A stretch of 64,000 bases of DNA from JAKAWQ01 sp963745975. GTDB lineage: Bacteria; Pseudomonadota; Alphaproteobacteria; Acetobacterales; Acetobacteraceae. A program made the position numbers and the translations under genes. The notes beneath the pieces are model-generated. The model saw nothing but the letters and a program-made list of their open reading frames with translations, was not told where the DNA came from and did not search any database. Location of the stretch: assembly GCA_963745975.1 (NCBI GenBank), contig CAVUZJ010000026.1, positions 16,538-80,537 of the forward strand, in the 5' to 3' direction. Shown piece after piece: positions 1 to 8,417 of this stretch (the first letter of the stretch is position 1; every line of letters begins with the position of its first letter).

Positions 1-124
1 AAAGCGGCACGCCCACCATCCACCAGGCGATGGCGAAGGCGGCCACGACGAAGCCGGCGTTCCACCAGTGCAGCATCCGCTGCCCGCGCGTCCAGCCGCG
101 GTTTCCCGCGGGCTCAGCTCCCAT
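1..124 (-). CDS. Cytochrome b561-type membrane protein, N-terminal part only
   Basis: The reading frame begins with ATG at 124-122 and runs off the left window edge. The 41 visible residues include the motif RMLHWWNAGFVVAAFAIAWW, typical of the first helix of a diheme cytochrome b561, where the His binds heme and the protein carries electrons in the inner membrane. It overlaps the 3' end of the YceI gene by 11 bp. A b561 gene beside yceI is a common pairing. Only the first helix is visible, so the subfamily cannot be fixed. Confidence 0.7.
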   Translation of the reverse strand, partial: MGAEPAGNRGWTRGQRMLHWWNAGFVVAAFAIAWWMVGVPL

Positions 125-719
125 GGGCAGGCGGGTCGAGGGCGAGGCGGATGAAGATCGCGAGATCGACCTTGTTGCCGACGAAGTTCTCGTTGGCCGT
201 CATCCCGTAGAGCGAGCGCTCGAGGCTCCCGGTCACCTTGAAGTCGGCGACCTTCGGGCCGGCCGGGGGATCCTGCTCGTGCACGAGGGTGGCGTCGAGC
301 GATTGCGGGTGGGCGATGCCGCGGATCGTGAGCATCCCGTGAATGACGAACTGGTTGGTCCCCGTCTCGGTGATCGAGCTGCTGACGAAATGGATCTCGG
401 GATAGCGCGCGACGTCGAAATAGGCGGGCGAGCGGAGCATGGCGACCGCGTCCGACGACGCCATGGTGGCGGAGCGGGCGTCGATCGTCACGTCGATCCT
501 GGTGTCGATCGGATGCTGCTCGTTGATCGCAAGCCGGCCGGCGAAGCGCACGAAGCGGCCATCGACGCTGAAGAGGCCGAGCTGGCTCACGGAAAACCCG
601 ATCGTCCCGAAGTGCTGGCTGATCAGGTAGTCGAGGACGCCAGCGGTTGCCGGCGCCGGACCCAAGGCGAGCATGGTTGCAAGGACGATCGCGAGCGCGC
701 GGGAGGGCACGCGCGTCAC
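114..719 (-). CDS. YceI-family periplasmic lipid-binding protein
   Basis: This 201-residue protein starts at GTG 719, which overlaps the stop of the upstream gene as GTGA. An N-terminal signal peptide (hydrophobic stretch LAIVLATMLALG, then a probable cleavage after ATA-G) predicts export. The body carries the YceI lipocalin-like signature: the SVSQLGLFSVDGRF region, RSPAYFDVARYPEIHF, and a C-terminal NENFVGNKVDLAIFIRLAL strand. YceI proteins bind isoprenoid or fatty-acyl ligands; the ligand here is unknown. Overlap with the cytochrome b561 gene suggests a redox or isoprenoid-quinone role, which is inference. Confidence 0.85.
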   Translation of the reverse strand: MTRVPSRALAIVLATMLALGPAPATAGVLDYLISQHFGTIGFSVSQLGLFSVDGRFVRFAGRLAINEQHPIDTRIDVTIDARSATMASSDAVAMLRSPAYFDVARYPEIHFVSSSITETGTNQFVIHGMLTIRGIAHPQSLDATLVHEQDPPAGPKVADFKVTGSLERSLYGMTANENFVGNKVDLAIFIRLALDPPAHGS

Positions 720-928
720 TGCCCCTGCTGGCCCGCGATCGGCGCGCAGTTGGTGCGGCCCTGGGCCACGCAATCCTGGATCGCCGCCATGCGCGAGAGC
801 CGGTCCCAGAGGAAGAGGCCGCCGACGACGAGGGCCAGGATCACGATCAGGGCGAGGAGCGCCCCGCGGCGCGAGCCCTGCGGCTCGTTGCCGCCGGGGA
901 CCGGCATGTCGGGCTCGCCGCGCGGCAT
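716..928 (-). CDS. Small single-helix membrane protein
   Basis: A 70-residue protein with one hydrophobic segment (ALLALIVILALVVGGLFLW, residues about 23-41). A short C-terminal tail with two cysteines (IQDCVAQGRTNCAPI) follows, probably periplasmic. Its start lies 4 bp after the CobW stop and its stop overlaps the YceI start as GTGA, so it is translationally coupled inside the operon. Starting at Met8 is also possible. I do not recognise a family. The paired cysteines next to YceI and b561 could form a disulfide. Confidence 0.65.
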   Translation of the reverse strand: MPRGEPDMPVPGGNEPQGSRRGALLALIVILALVVGGLFLWDRLSRMAAIQDCVAQGRTNCAPIAGQQGQ

Positions 929-932
929 CTTG

Positions 933-1922
933 CTACGCCGCGTCCGCCGGCGCGAGCGACTGCGCCTGCTCCTCGGCCACTTCTTCCTCGAGTGCCGCGA
1001 GCAGCCGGGACGGGAAGTGGCGCGGAACCCCCTCGGCGATGAAGACGAGGCGCGTGCGGCGGTCCTCGCCCGGCCAGCAAGCCAGGAACCGCGGCGGCTC
1101 GAAAAGATGCTGCACGCCCTGGATCAAGGCCGGACGGCCGGGCATCTCCGCGACATCGACCAATCCCTTCACGCGCAGAAGCCGCGAACCGCAATGCTCG
1201 GCGAGCGCCTGGAGCAGGAGCACCAGCGCCAGCGCCGCCACCGGCCGCTCGCGGACCAGGACGAAGCTCGCGAGGGACTCGCCGTGCGCCGGGAGCGGCG
1301 GCTCCTCGGGCGGGGCCGAAGGGGGGCTCGGGGCGAACAGGGCCTCGGGGGTGATCTCCGAGCCGGCGATCGCCCCATGGACGGCCGTCAGGATCGGCGC
1401 GCCCGGGTTGAGCGCGGCCAGTGCGACGCGGAGCCCGTCGCTCTCCGCCACGAGGTCCGTCTTGGTGATGAGCAGCCGATCGGCGAAAGCCACCTGGCGG
1501 CGCGCCTCGCGATGGCCGGCGAGGGTCGCCTCGCCCGCCCGCGCGTCGATCAGCGTGAGCGTACCGGCCAGCGCGTGGCCGGCACGAACCACGGGATCCG
1601 TCAGCAGCGCCCGGACGATCGGCCCGGGATCGGCGAGGCCCGAGGTCTCGATCAGCACGCGCTCGTATTTTCCCCCCGCGCGCTCCGCGAGGTCGGCAAA
1701 GGTCCGCCCGAGATCGGTGGAAACGCGGCAGCAAAGGCAGCCCGTCGAGAGCTCGAGCAGGGTCTCGTCCGCCGTGCCGATCAGCTCGTGGTCGAGCCCG
1801 ATCTCGCCCCACTCGTTGACGATCACGGCCGAGCGCGCAAACGCGGGATCGGCCAGGATGCGCCGGATCAGCGTCGTCTTGCCGCTGCCGAGAAAGCCGG
1901 TGACAAGGAGCACCGGGATCAC
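933..1922 (-). CDS. CobW/COG0523-family GTPase (metal chaperone)
   Basis: This 329-residue protein starts at GTG 1922, overlapping the preceding stop as GTGA. It opens directly into the G-domain: Walker A GFLGSGKTTL near residue 10, an NEWGEIGLDHELIG switch segment, the family GCLCC metal-binding motif, and a TKTD nucleotide-specificity motif. A CobW C-terminal domain follows. COG0523 GTPases insert or deliver Zn, Co or Ni; the metal cannot be assigned because no Zur box or metalloenzyme neighbour is evident. A longer upstream frame exists, but the overlap and family alignment favour this start. Confidence 0.88.
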   Translation of the reverse strand: MIPVLLVTGFLGSGKTTLIRRILADPAFARSAVIVNEWGEIGLDHELIGTADETLLELSTGCLCCRVSTDLGRTFADLAERAGGKYERVLIETSGLADPGPIVRALLTDPVVRAGHALAGTLTLIDARAGEATLAGHREARRQVAFADRLLITKTDLVAESDGLRVALAALNPGAPILTAVHGAIAGSEITPEALFAPSPPSAPPEEPPLPAHGESLASFVLVRERPVAALALVLLLQALAEHCGSRLLRVKGLVDVAEMPGRPALIQGVQHLFEPPRFLACWPGEDRRTRLVFIAEGVPRHFPSRLLAALEEEVAEEQAQSLAPADAA

Positions 1923-2236
1923 GGGCCGGGCTCCCAGGGTGGCTCGACCACGTCGAGGCCGAAGCCCGCGGGCTCGGCGCCCAGCCCATCGCGCAGGCCG
2001 CCCAGCAGCCCGGTGATCGAGCTCGCCGCCCGCGGCGGGCGCCCCGCCGCCTCGCGCGCCGCCGTCTGGAGCAGGAAGCGCGCCGGCCGCCGCTCCGCGG
2101 GCGCGCGGCGCACCGTGCAGAGCATCCCCTCGGCCGCGACCGCGATCCCGCCCTCTTCGCCCGGCCCGACTCGCCCCCGCACGCCCCAGACGACGAGGCT
2201 GTCGGCAATGAGGTTGGCAAGCTCCGCGTCCGTCAT
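1919..2236 (-). CDS. Hypothetical protein, first gene of the CobW operon
   Basis: A 105-residue protein from ATG 2236, overlapping the CobW GTG start by 4 bp. It is Arg/Ala/Gly-rich, with no membrane segment, signal peptide or known motif. The start MTDAELANLIADSLVVWGVRG and the tail GFGLDVVEPPWEPGP are the most structured parts. It leads a run of five overlapping minus-strand genes and so probably shares their promoter in 2237-2356. I do not recognise the family. Confidence 0.6.
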   Translation of the reverse strand: MTDAELANLIADSLVVWGVRGRVGPGEEGGIAVAAEGMLCTVRRAPAERRPARFLLQTAAREAAGRPPRAASSITGLLGGLRDGLGAEPAGFGLDVVEPPWEPGP

Positions 2237-2277
2237 AGGGCCCCGGCCAGCACGGAACGTTTCCTCCGCTTCCGCCC

Positions 2278-2290
2278 GTCACATGGTGAC
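2278..2290. promoter_or_regulatory. Possible operator palindrome in a divergent promoter region
   Basis: The sequence GTCAC-ATG-GTGAC is a perfect 5+5 palindrome. It lies in the 120-bp gap between the minus-strand CobW operon and the plus-strand oxidoreductase, where a dimeric regulator could act on both. No regulator gene is adjacent, and a short palindrome can arise by chance. Confidence 0.3.
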
Positions 2291-2356
2291 AGCTTTTCGC
2301 GCGCGCGTCATGAGGCGGGGTTGCGGGCGGGCGCCGCATCACGGATTGTGCAGTGC

Positions 2357-3472
2357 ATGATGGAAAGCGAGAGCTTCGACGCGATCGTCATCGGTGCGGG
2401 GATGGCGGGCGCGACCGCCGCCGCGCACTTGGCCCCCGACCGAAGCGTCGCCCTGGTCGAGGCCGAGGACGCGGCAGGCTACCACAGCACGGGCCGCTCG
2501 GCTGCGATGTTCATCCTCAATTACGGCCCGCCCGACGTGCGCGTGCTGAGCGGCCTCTCGCGCGCCTTCTTCGATTCCCCGCCCGCCGGCTTCGCCGAGC
2601 ATCCCCTGATGCACCGCCGTCCCGTGCTGTTCCTCGCCCCGCCCGACCAAGCGGCGGCGCTGGACAGGATGCTGGGCGAGGTCCCCGGCCTCAAGCCGAT
2701 CGAGATCGCCGAGGCGAAGGCGCTGGTGCCGGCGCTCAAGCCCGATTACGCGGTCGGCGCGGCGATCGAGGAAGACGATTTCGACATCGATGTCGCGGCG
2801 CTCCACCAGGGCTTCCTCGCCGCACTCCGCGCCCATGGCGGCGTGCTGGCACTCAGGAGCCGCGCCGCCCGCATCGAGCGCCGCGCAGGCGGCTGGGAGG
2901 TGGACACCATCGGCGGCGCGGTGTTCCGCGCGCCCATCCTGGTCGACGCCGCCGGCGCCTGGGGCGACGAAGTCGCGCGCCTGGCCGGCGTCGCGCCGCT
3001 CGGGCTCACGCCCTGCCGGCGCACCGGCGTCATCATCGACCCGGCGCCCTTCGAGACGGAGCGTTGGCCGCTGGTCAACGATGTCGCCCACAGCTGGTAC
3101 GTGCGGCCGGAGGCGCGCACGCGGCTGATGGTCTCGCCCGCGGACGAGACGCCGATGCCGCCGCAGGACATCCAGCCCGACGAGCTCGACATCGCCGTCG
3201 CGATCGACCGGATGCAGCAGGCGCTGGAGATCGACGTGCGCCGGGTCGAACGGAGTTGGGCGGGCCTGCGCACCTTCACCCCCGACCGCAGCCTCGCGAT
3301 CGGCTGGGACGGCACGGCTGAGGGCTTCTTCTGGTGCGTCGGCCAGGGCGGATACGGGATCCAAACGGCGCCGGCGGCAGGCCGCCTGGTCGCCGACCTG
3401 ATCGCCGAACGCGACCCCGGCCCGGCGCATCGCACCCTCCCCGCGATCGACCCACGCCGCTTCACCGCCTGA
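2357..3472 (+). CDS. FAD-dependent oxidoreductase, DAO family
   Basis: A 371-residue protein starting at ATG 2357 (ATG 2360 equally possible). The N-terminus has the dinucleotide-binding motif IVIGAGMAGATAAAHLA and an acidic strand end (ALVEAE). The GYHSTGRSAAM segment and the C-terminal GFFWCVGQGGYGIQTAPAAG flavin motif place it in the DAO family (glycine/D-amino acid oxidase, sarcosine oxidase, DadA-like). Such enzymes oxidise amines or hydroxy acids using FAD; the substrate cannot be read from sequence. It stands alone and ends at the palindrome cluster. Confidence 0.85.
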   Translation: MMESESFDAIVIGAGMAGATAAAHLAPDRSVALVEAEDAAGYHSTGRSAAMFILNYGPPDVRVLSGLSRAFFDSPPAGFAEHPLMHRRPVLFLAPPDQAAALDRMLGEVPGLKPIEIAEAKALVPALKPDYAVGAAIEEDDFDIDVAALHQGFLAALRAHGGVLALRSRAARIERRAGGWEVDTIGGAVFRAPILVDAAGAWGDEVARLAGVAPLGLTPCRRTGVIIDPAPFETERWPLVNDVAHSWYVRPEARTRLMVSPADETPMPPQDIQPDELDIAVAIDRMQQALEIDVRRVERSWAGLRTFTPDRSLAIGWDGTAEGFFWCVGQGGYGIQTAPAAGRLVADLIAERDPGPAHRTLPAIDPRRFTA

Positions 3473-3492
3473 CACAAACGGCCCGGAAAAGA

Positions 3493-3721
3493 CCAGGGGG
3501 ACGCTGTCCCCCTGGACCGGCACCCCATTGCGCAGGCGCAATGGGGGCCCCGCCGCCTGCCAGGGTCTGGGACCCTGGACCCCACTCGCTTGGCAGCGGC
3601 AGAGGGCGGTTTTGCTTTGCGCGATACGCGCAAAACAAAACCGCCCTCTGCCGCTGCCAAAACGAAAGGGTTCCAAGGGCTCAGCCCTTGGCGGGGGTTC
3701 AAGGGGGCAGAGCCCCCTTGG
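3493..3721. repeat. Cluster of six GC-rich palindromes
   Basis: Six hairpins stand in a row: 3493-3515, 3523-3546, 3560-3578, 3590-3660, 3673-3691 and 3700-3720. The fourth is a 71-bp near-perfect palindrome with 25-bp perfect arms; one C/A mismatch then extends the stem to 34 bp. The last two, separated by CGGGGGTT, match the pair at 31174-31220. The cluster fills the gap between the convergent oxidoreductase and membrane-protein genes and overlaps the latter's last codons. It may act as a two-way terminator. The stems are not followed by long T tracts. Confidence 0.8.
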
Positions 3722-4271
3722 CCTTTTCCGGGCCGAGAGCTCGGGCGCGGTACCAGTTCGGGAAACGGAGCGTGAAGACGAGGGCGATCACCGAGAACGC
3801 GAGCGACGCGTACTGCGCGGCGAGGCCCGTATCGCCCGAAGCGTGGCGGTAGAGCGTGACCAGCAGGGAGAGGAAGAAGTCGAGCCCCCAAGCGGCGGTG
3901 ATGTATTGGTTGATACGGATGAAGACGGGCGTGTGCCAGAATTCCGGCGCCACCTGCTCGCGCGCGTATTGGATGGTGAAGGGCGTGCCGGCGAGCAGCG
4001 AGCCCCAGGCGATCGCCATCAGCGTGATGTTGACGAGGAGCGTCATGTAGGTGGCGAGGATCATCCAGTGCAAGCCGATCACGCCCACCGCGATGAAGAC
4101 GAAGAAGGCGAGGGTAACGGTGTCGAGAATCTTGAGCGAACGCTTGAGGACTTGCCGACCCGTCGCGACTAGGGCGGCGGCGAGCGCCAGCACCAGCGCG
4201 AGGACGAAGGACCGGTTTCCCAGCACGCCGAGGATGATCCAGGGCAGGAAGCCCACCAGCAGGCGCAGCAT
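3699..4271 (-). CDS. Hypothetical integral membrane protein
   Basis: A 190-residue protein with about five hydrophobic helices, beginning MLRLLVGFLPWIILGVLG and including TLAFFVFIAVGVIGLHWMIL and YASLAFSVIALVFTL. No catalytic motif is visible. Its final residues (GPEKAKGALPP) are encoded by the last hairpin of the palindrome cluster, so the repeat may have replaced the original 3' end. It lies 16 bp downstream of the carotenoid oxygenase gene on the same strand, suggesting co-transcription. The family is not recognised. Confidence 0.65.
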   Translation of the reverse strand: MLRLLVGFLPWIILGVLGNRSFVLALVLALAAALVATGRQVLKRSLKILDTVTLAFFVFIAVGVIGLHWMILATYMTLLVNITLMAIAWGSLLAGTPFTIQYAREQVAPEFWHTPVFIRINQYITAAWGLDFFLSLLVTLYRHASGDTGLAAQYASLAFSVIALVFTLRFPNWYRARALGPEKAKGALPP

Positions 4272-4287
4272 CGGCGGCGATCTTCTC

Positions 4288-5700
4288 TCAGCCGCCCCAG
4301 GGCTCGTCGGCGTACCAGTTGCCGTGCAGCCCGAGCGGCACGCGCCGCGGCAGTTTCACCACCGCGACCGGAGGGGCCGAGAAATCCTCGGCGTCGACGA
4401 TGACGAACGTCGATTCCAGCGTCGCGAGATCGGCGACGAAGGTGATGACGTAGCCCGCCTCCTCCTCGGTCCGTCCCGCCTTGGGTGCGAACACCGCCTC
4501 GCCGATTTGGGCGCCCGGGAAGCGATGGGTCGCGCTCGTTCCGCGCGCGAGGTCGAAGCGGATGAGCTCGTCGTAGCCGCCGGGCGCCGTCTCGGAGGAG
4601 CGATGCGAGAGGGTCGCGTAGCGCGTCGGGCGGCCGAGCCGCCGGTCATCGACGCGCGGGAACTCGGTCGCGCGGTCGTCCAGCACCTCGAGGCGGACGC
4701 TGCCCGCAGCCGGATCGATGCGGGCGCGGGCGACGTGGCGCGTCGGGCGCGCCGCGCCCGGCGTGCCGAAGCTGAGGTGGCTCCACCACGGGAAGACGGT
4801 GACGATTTCGCCGCCTTCCTGCCAGCCGTTCGCGTAGTGCCAGCACCAGAAGGCGCCGGTCTCGATCCAGCGGATTGGGCCGCCCGAGGCGTGGCGGGGG
4901 ATGACGGCGATCCGTGTGCCGCGCTCGGGCTCCCAGCCGAGCGGCCCTGCGGCGCGGGAAAAATCGAAGGTGGCGGGGTTGATCACCAGCACGAGGTAGT
5001 CCTCGGTGATCAGGAAGTCGTGGATCATGTAGCCGCGATCGATCTCGGCGATGATCTCGGGCGGGCGGGTCACGCTGCCGTCCGCGCCGACGACCGCCCA
5101 GTAGAGGTAGGGCTCTTCGACGCCGTAGCGGAAGAGGATCATCTCGCCGGTGACGGGGTCGATCTTGGGATGGGCGCACATGCCGAGCTTCAGGCCGCCG
5201 GCGAAGTCGTAGGGGCCGACCGTGGCGAGCCCCGGCGTCACCTCATAGGGGGCGGGACCTTCGGCAAGTGCCAGGAAACGGTGCGCGTGGCGGATGATGT
5301 TGATGTCGGGGAGCACCTTGTCGCCCCCTTGGTCCTGGTCCGGGCCGGCGAGGTCGGCGGGCGGCGTGGCGGGCGTCATCAGCCCGCCCCACAGCGCGCG
5401 GCCGGCCCGGATCTCGGCCTGGAGGCCCTTCGTCAGGACGTAGCGGTTGCGGTAGCGCGCGCGTCCGTCGGCGAGCCAGAGGCCGTGGATCATCCCGTCG
5501 CCGTCCAGCGGATAGGTGTAGCTGCCGAGCGGGGGGAATTTCGGGTTCGGCCCGTTGCGCAGATAGACGCCGCGGAGATCGTCGGGGATCCGCCCGACCA
5601 CCGGTAGGTCCGCGACGTCAATCTCGTCGTCGATCGGCGCGAAGACGCCGCTGAGATAGGGGTTCGCCCCCGGATCGATCGGCCTGAGCGTCTCTTCCAT
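4288..5700 (-). CDS. Carotenoid oxygenase family protein (RPE65/CCD-type)
   Basis: A 470-residue protein, the usual length for the family, starting at ATG 5700. The four iron-binding histidines are recognisable in order: MCAHPKID, YMIHDFLITEDY, FWCWHYANGW and the C-terminal LGLHGNWYADEP. The GVYLRNGPNPKFPP entry and DGDGMIHG motifs are also typical. These non-heme Fe(II) enzymes cleave carotenoids, apocarotenoids or stilbenes at a double bond. No carotenoid biosynthesis gene is nearby, so the substrate is open. A long upstream extension of the frame crosses into the chemoreceptor gene and is not real. Confidence 0.9.
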   Translation of the reverse strand: MEETLRPIDPGANPYLSGVFAPIDDEIDVADLPVVGRIPDDLRGVYLRNGPNPKFPPLGSYTYPLDGDGMIHGLWLADGRARYRNRYVLTKGLQAEIRAGRALWGGLMTPATPPADLAGPDQDQGGDKVLPDINIIRHAHRFLALAEGPAPYEVTPGLATVGPYDFAGGLKLGMCAHPKIDPVTGEMILFRYGVEEPYLYWAVVGADGSVTRPPEIIAEIDRGYMIHDFLITEDYLVLVINPATFDFSRAAGPLGWEPERGTRIAVIPRHASGGPIRWIETGAFWCWHYANGWQEGGEIVTVFPWWSHLSFGTPGAARPTRHVARARIDPAAGSVRLEVLDDRATEFPRVDDRRLGRPTRYATLSHRSSETAPGGYDELIRFDLARGTSATHRFPGAQIGEAVFAPKAGRTEEEAGYVITFVADLATLESTFVIVDAEDFSAPPVAVVKLPRRVPLGLHGNWYADEPWGG

Positions 5701-5919
5701 GCCCGCCAATCTCCTCCCGGTTAGGTCCGCCGGCAACGGCGGAGTGATGGCGGCAGACGCGGGGAGCGGCCGCTGTGACGCCGGTCCTTCCGGCTTAGCG
5801 GAATTTTTACGCCCCGGGCGGCAACATTCGGGTTCGCGTCTCAAAGCCATCAATCCGGAGCAGGATATGAAGCTCCCGACAATCGCAGACGCCCCGGTAT
5901 TGGCCGGTGCCGTGCGGGC

Positions 5920-7056
5920 ATGCGCCCCATGAAGATCCGTTTCCGTGACCTCCCGCTCCGCCTCAAGATGTCGGTCGCCCCCGGGCTGCTGCTGCTGGCG
6001 CTGATCGGCGTCACCGCTTCCGCCGTGGTGCTGCTGCAAGGCGATCTCGCCGACTTCAATCGGCTGAACAACCAGGCGTTCGGGCGCGTCGCGGCGGTGA
6101 CCGGGCTCGATCGAGAGATGAGCGGGATCCACGCGCGCCTCTACCAGCTTACCTCGGTCGGAGCGTCGAATGCGAACGAGCAGAAAGTGGCCGCGCTCGG
6201 CAAGGAGCTCAGCACCGACATCGCGGACTTGCCCGGCGCCGTCTCGGCAATGGATGCGGCGCTCGGCGCCGATCCGCGGACCGAGAATCTGGTGAGCGGG
6301 ATCGGAGCGAGCCTCGGAGACTATGCGGCGTCTGCGCGCAGAGTGATCGAGATGGCCGGATTGAGCAGCTTCGCCGCGCTCGATTACATGAACGGCGCGC
6401 AGGCGGCGTACGACCGTTTCGTGAGCGAAGAGGCGGCGCTCGGCAACGTGGTTGTCGCCGAGAAGAACGCGCTCATCGACGGCGTTCGCGCCAAGACGGG
6501 CGAGGCGCGGCTGCTTTATGTGCTGGCGGCAGGCTGCGTCGCGGTGCTCGCCGCCGGCGTGACGCTTTTTCTCGGCAGCCTGATTTCGCGCCCGGTGGTG
6601 GATCTGGCCGCGTCCCTGCATCGCCTTGCCGCCGGGGAGCTCTCGGTCGAGACGCCCTATTCCGGTCGGCGCGACGAAATCGGCGCGATCGCAGACGCGC
6701 TCGACGTCTTCAAGGCGACGGCGAACGAGGCGGCGCGGCTTTTGGCGGAGCGCGAGCGCGATCGCGAGACGGAGGCGCGTCGCGCCCGCGTGCTCACCGA
6801 TCTCTCGCAAGGATTCGAGCGCGACGTGAGCGGAACGCTCGACACGGTTGCCGTGGCGGCGGACGAGCTCAAGGGAACCGCCGGCACCATGGTGGCGACC
6901 GCGGCGCTCACCGACCGGCAATCCGGCGCCGCGGCGGCCGCGTCGCAGCAGGCGGCGACGAACGTGGCGAGTGTGGCGACGGCGGCGGAGCAGTTCTCCG
7001 CTTTTCTCACATTCGCAAGCATCCGCCAGCGTCCGTTGAGCCTAGGAAAAGCCTAG
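5920..7056 (+). pseudogene. Methyl-accepting chemotaxis protein, 5' part, split by the integrated element
   Basis: The N-terminal part of a chemoreceptor: a first membrane helix (LLLLALIGVTASAVVLL), a periplasmic sensor of about 160 residues, a second helix (LLYVLAAGCVAVLAAGVTLF), a HAMP domain (ISRPVVDLAASLHRLAAGEL...DEIGAIADALDVF) and the first methylation helix. Coding identity ends in AAEQFSA at attL (7001); the last 18 codons are element DNA. The signalling tip is missing, so this product cannot contact CheA/CheW. Joined with 24382-25009 the gene would encode 569 residues in frame. ATG 5929 is an alternative start. Confidence 0.9.
6982..7001. repeat. attL core repeat
   Basis: The 20-bp sequence GCGGCGGAGCAGTTCTCCGC is identical to attR at 24362-24381. 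It encodes AAEQFSA in the conserved chemoreceptor signalling region. Within it, GCGGAG-CAGTT-CTCCGC is a 6-bp inverted repeat around a 5-bp spacer, the layout expected for tyrosine-recombinase core arms. The integrase gene starts 153 bp to the right. Confidence 0.92.
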
Positions 7057-7154
7057 CTTCCTGGCCCACCCTTCTCTTCTGCCCCTTCGTATTCGTTCGC
7101 TTGCATTCGCGTCCGTTCGGACGTATGTAAGGGGGACAGAAGAGGGAACCCGTG

Positions 7155-8417
7155 ATGCCGAGGATAGCTGTCCGCCTCACCGCCGCCGAGGTCAAAACCC
7201 TGCCGGCCCGCACGTCGCCGTATTGGGACGGGGATGGTCTCGGTCTTCGCGTCCGCGGCGCCGAGCGCGCGTTCTGGATCTATCGGTATCAGATTGACCG
7301 GGAGAAACGCGAACTTGGCCTCGGCCGCGCACGTGGGCCAAACGCGATCACGCTGGCCGCGGCGCGGGCTAAGCACGCCACGCTCCGGGCGATGGTCGAG
7401 AGCGGCACCCATCCGCCGAAGGCGCAAGAGAAGAAGAGAGCTGCGGCGGCGGCGGAAGCCAAGGCCCAAGCCGCCGGGATCACCTTCCGAGGGGTCGCCG
7501 ACCACTACCTCAAGGCGCATGAGGCGAGCTGGGGCAATCCGAAGCACCGGAAGCAGTGGCGGACCACGCTCGAAACATACGTGATGGTAGCGCTCGGGCC
7601 GATGCCGGTTTCGGCGGTCGGAACGGGCGAGATCATGAGCATCCTGGAGCCGATCTGGAGCATGCGGCCCGAGACCGCATCGCGGGTGCGCGGGCGCATC
7701 GAGGCCGTCCTCGACTATGCAGCCGCCCGAGGCTGGCGCACCGGCGAGAACCCGGCGCGCTGGCGCGGCCATCTCCAAAAATTGCTCCCGGCCCGGAACA
7801 AGAAGCGGACCGTTCGGCACTTCGCGGCGCTCCCCTGGCAGGAGGCCGGGGCCTTCATGGCCCGCCTGAGAGAACAGGATGGTACTGCCGCCCGCGCGGC
7901 CGAGTTCGCGATCTTGACGGCCGCTCGATCGGCCGAGGCTCATGGGGCGCGGTGGGACGAAATCTACCTCAACGAGCGCGTGTGGCGCGTCCCGGCGGCC
8001 AGGATGAAAGCGGGCGTCCAGCACGCCATTCCTCTATCGGAGCCGGCACTCGTTCTCCTGCGGCGCATGATCGGGGAGCGAACGGCACTCGATTCCCTGA
8101 TCTTCCCGCATTATGGCGTCGCTCTCGGCGATCGGCGCATCTTGCGGGCCGTCAAGGCGGCGGCAGCCGATCCGAAGGCGACCCTGCACGGGTGGCGCGC
8201 GCTCTTCAAAACCTGGGCGACGGAGCGCACTGGATTTCCCCGCGAGGCGATTGAGATGAGTCTCGCCCATGCGGTGGGAGATGCGGTCGAACAGGCGTAC
8301 CAGCGCGGCGACATGCTGGCTAAGCGGGAAAAATTGATGGAGGCATGGGGCGAATTCCTCGCTAAGCCAATGGTGGTCCGGGGCGACAATATCCGCGCCA
8401 TTCGTGGGGCCGCATGA
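7155..8417 (+). CDS. int: Tyrosine-family integrase (P4-like)
   Basis: A 420-residue recombinase that would integrate and excise the element at the att repeats. It has the N-terminal DUF4102-type arm-binding domain (LTAAEVKTLPA...DGDGLGLRVRG), a SAM-like core-binding domain, and a C-terminal catalytic domain. Visible catalytic residues are Arg258 (TAARSAEAHG), His345 and Arg348 (HGWR), the His of SLAHAVGD, and Tyr382 (EQAYQRGDML). ATG 7155 follows an AGAGGGA-like ribosome site; the GTG just upstream is less likely. Its position next to attL is standard. Confidence 0.95.
   Translation: MPRIAVRLTAAEVKTLPARTSPYWDGDGLGLRVRGAERAFWIYRYQIDREKRELGLGRARGPNAITLAAARAKHATLRAMVESGTHPPKAQEKKRAAAAAEAKAQAAGITFRGVADHYLKAHEASWGNPKHRKQWRTTLETYVMVALGPMPVSAVGTGEIMSILEPIWSMRPETASRVRGRIEAVLDYAAARGWRTGENPARWRGHLQKLLPARNKKRTVRHFAALPWQEAGAFMARLREQDGTAARAAEFAILTAARSAEAHGARWDEIYLNERVWRVPAARMKAGVQHAIPLSEPALVLLRRMIGERTALDSLIFPHYGVALGDRRILRAVKAAAADPKATLHGWRALFKTWATERTGFPREAIEMSLAHAVGDAVEQAYQRGDMLAKREKLMEAWGEFLAKPMVVRGDNIRAIRGAA

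Noticed and set aside
5701..6921. Upstream extension of the carotenoid oxygenase frame across the chemoreceptor gene
   Set aside because: The family's conserved N-terminus begins at 5700, and the extension lies opposite a clearly coding receptor gene.
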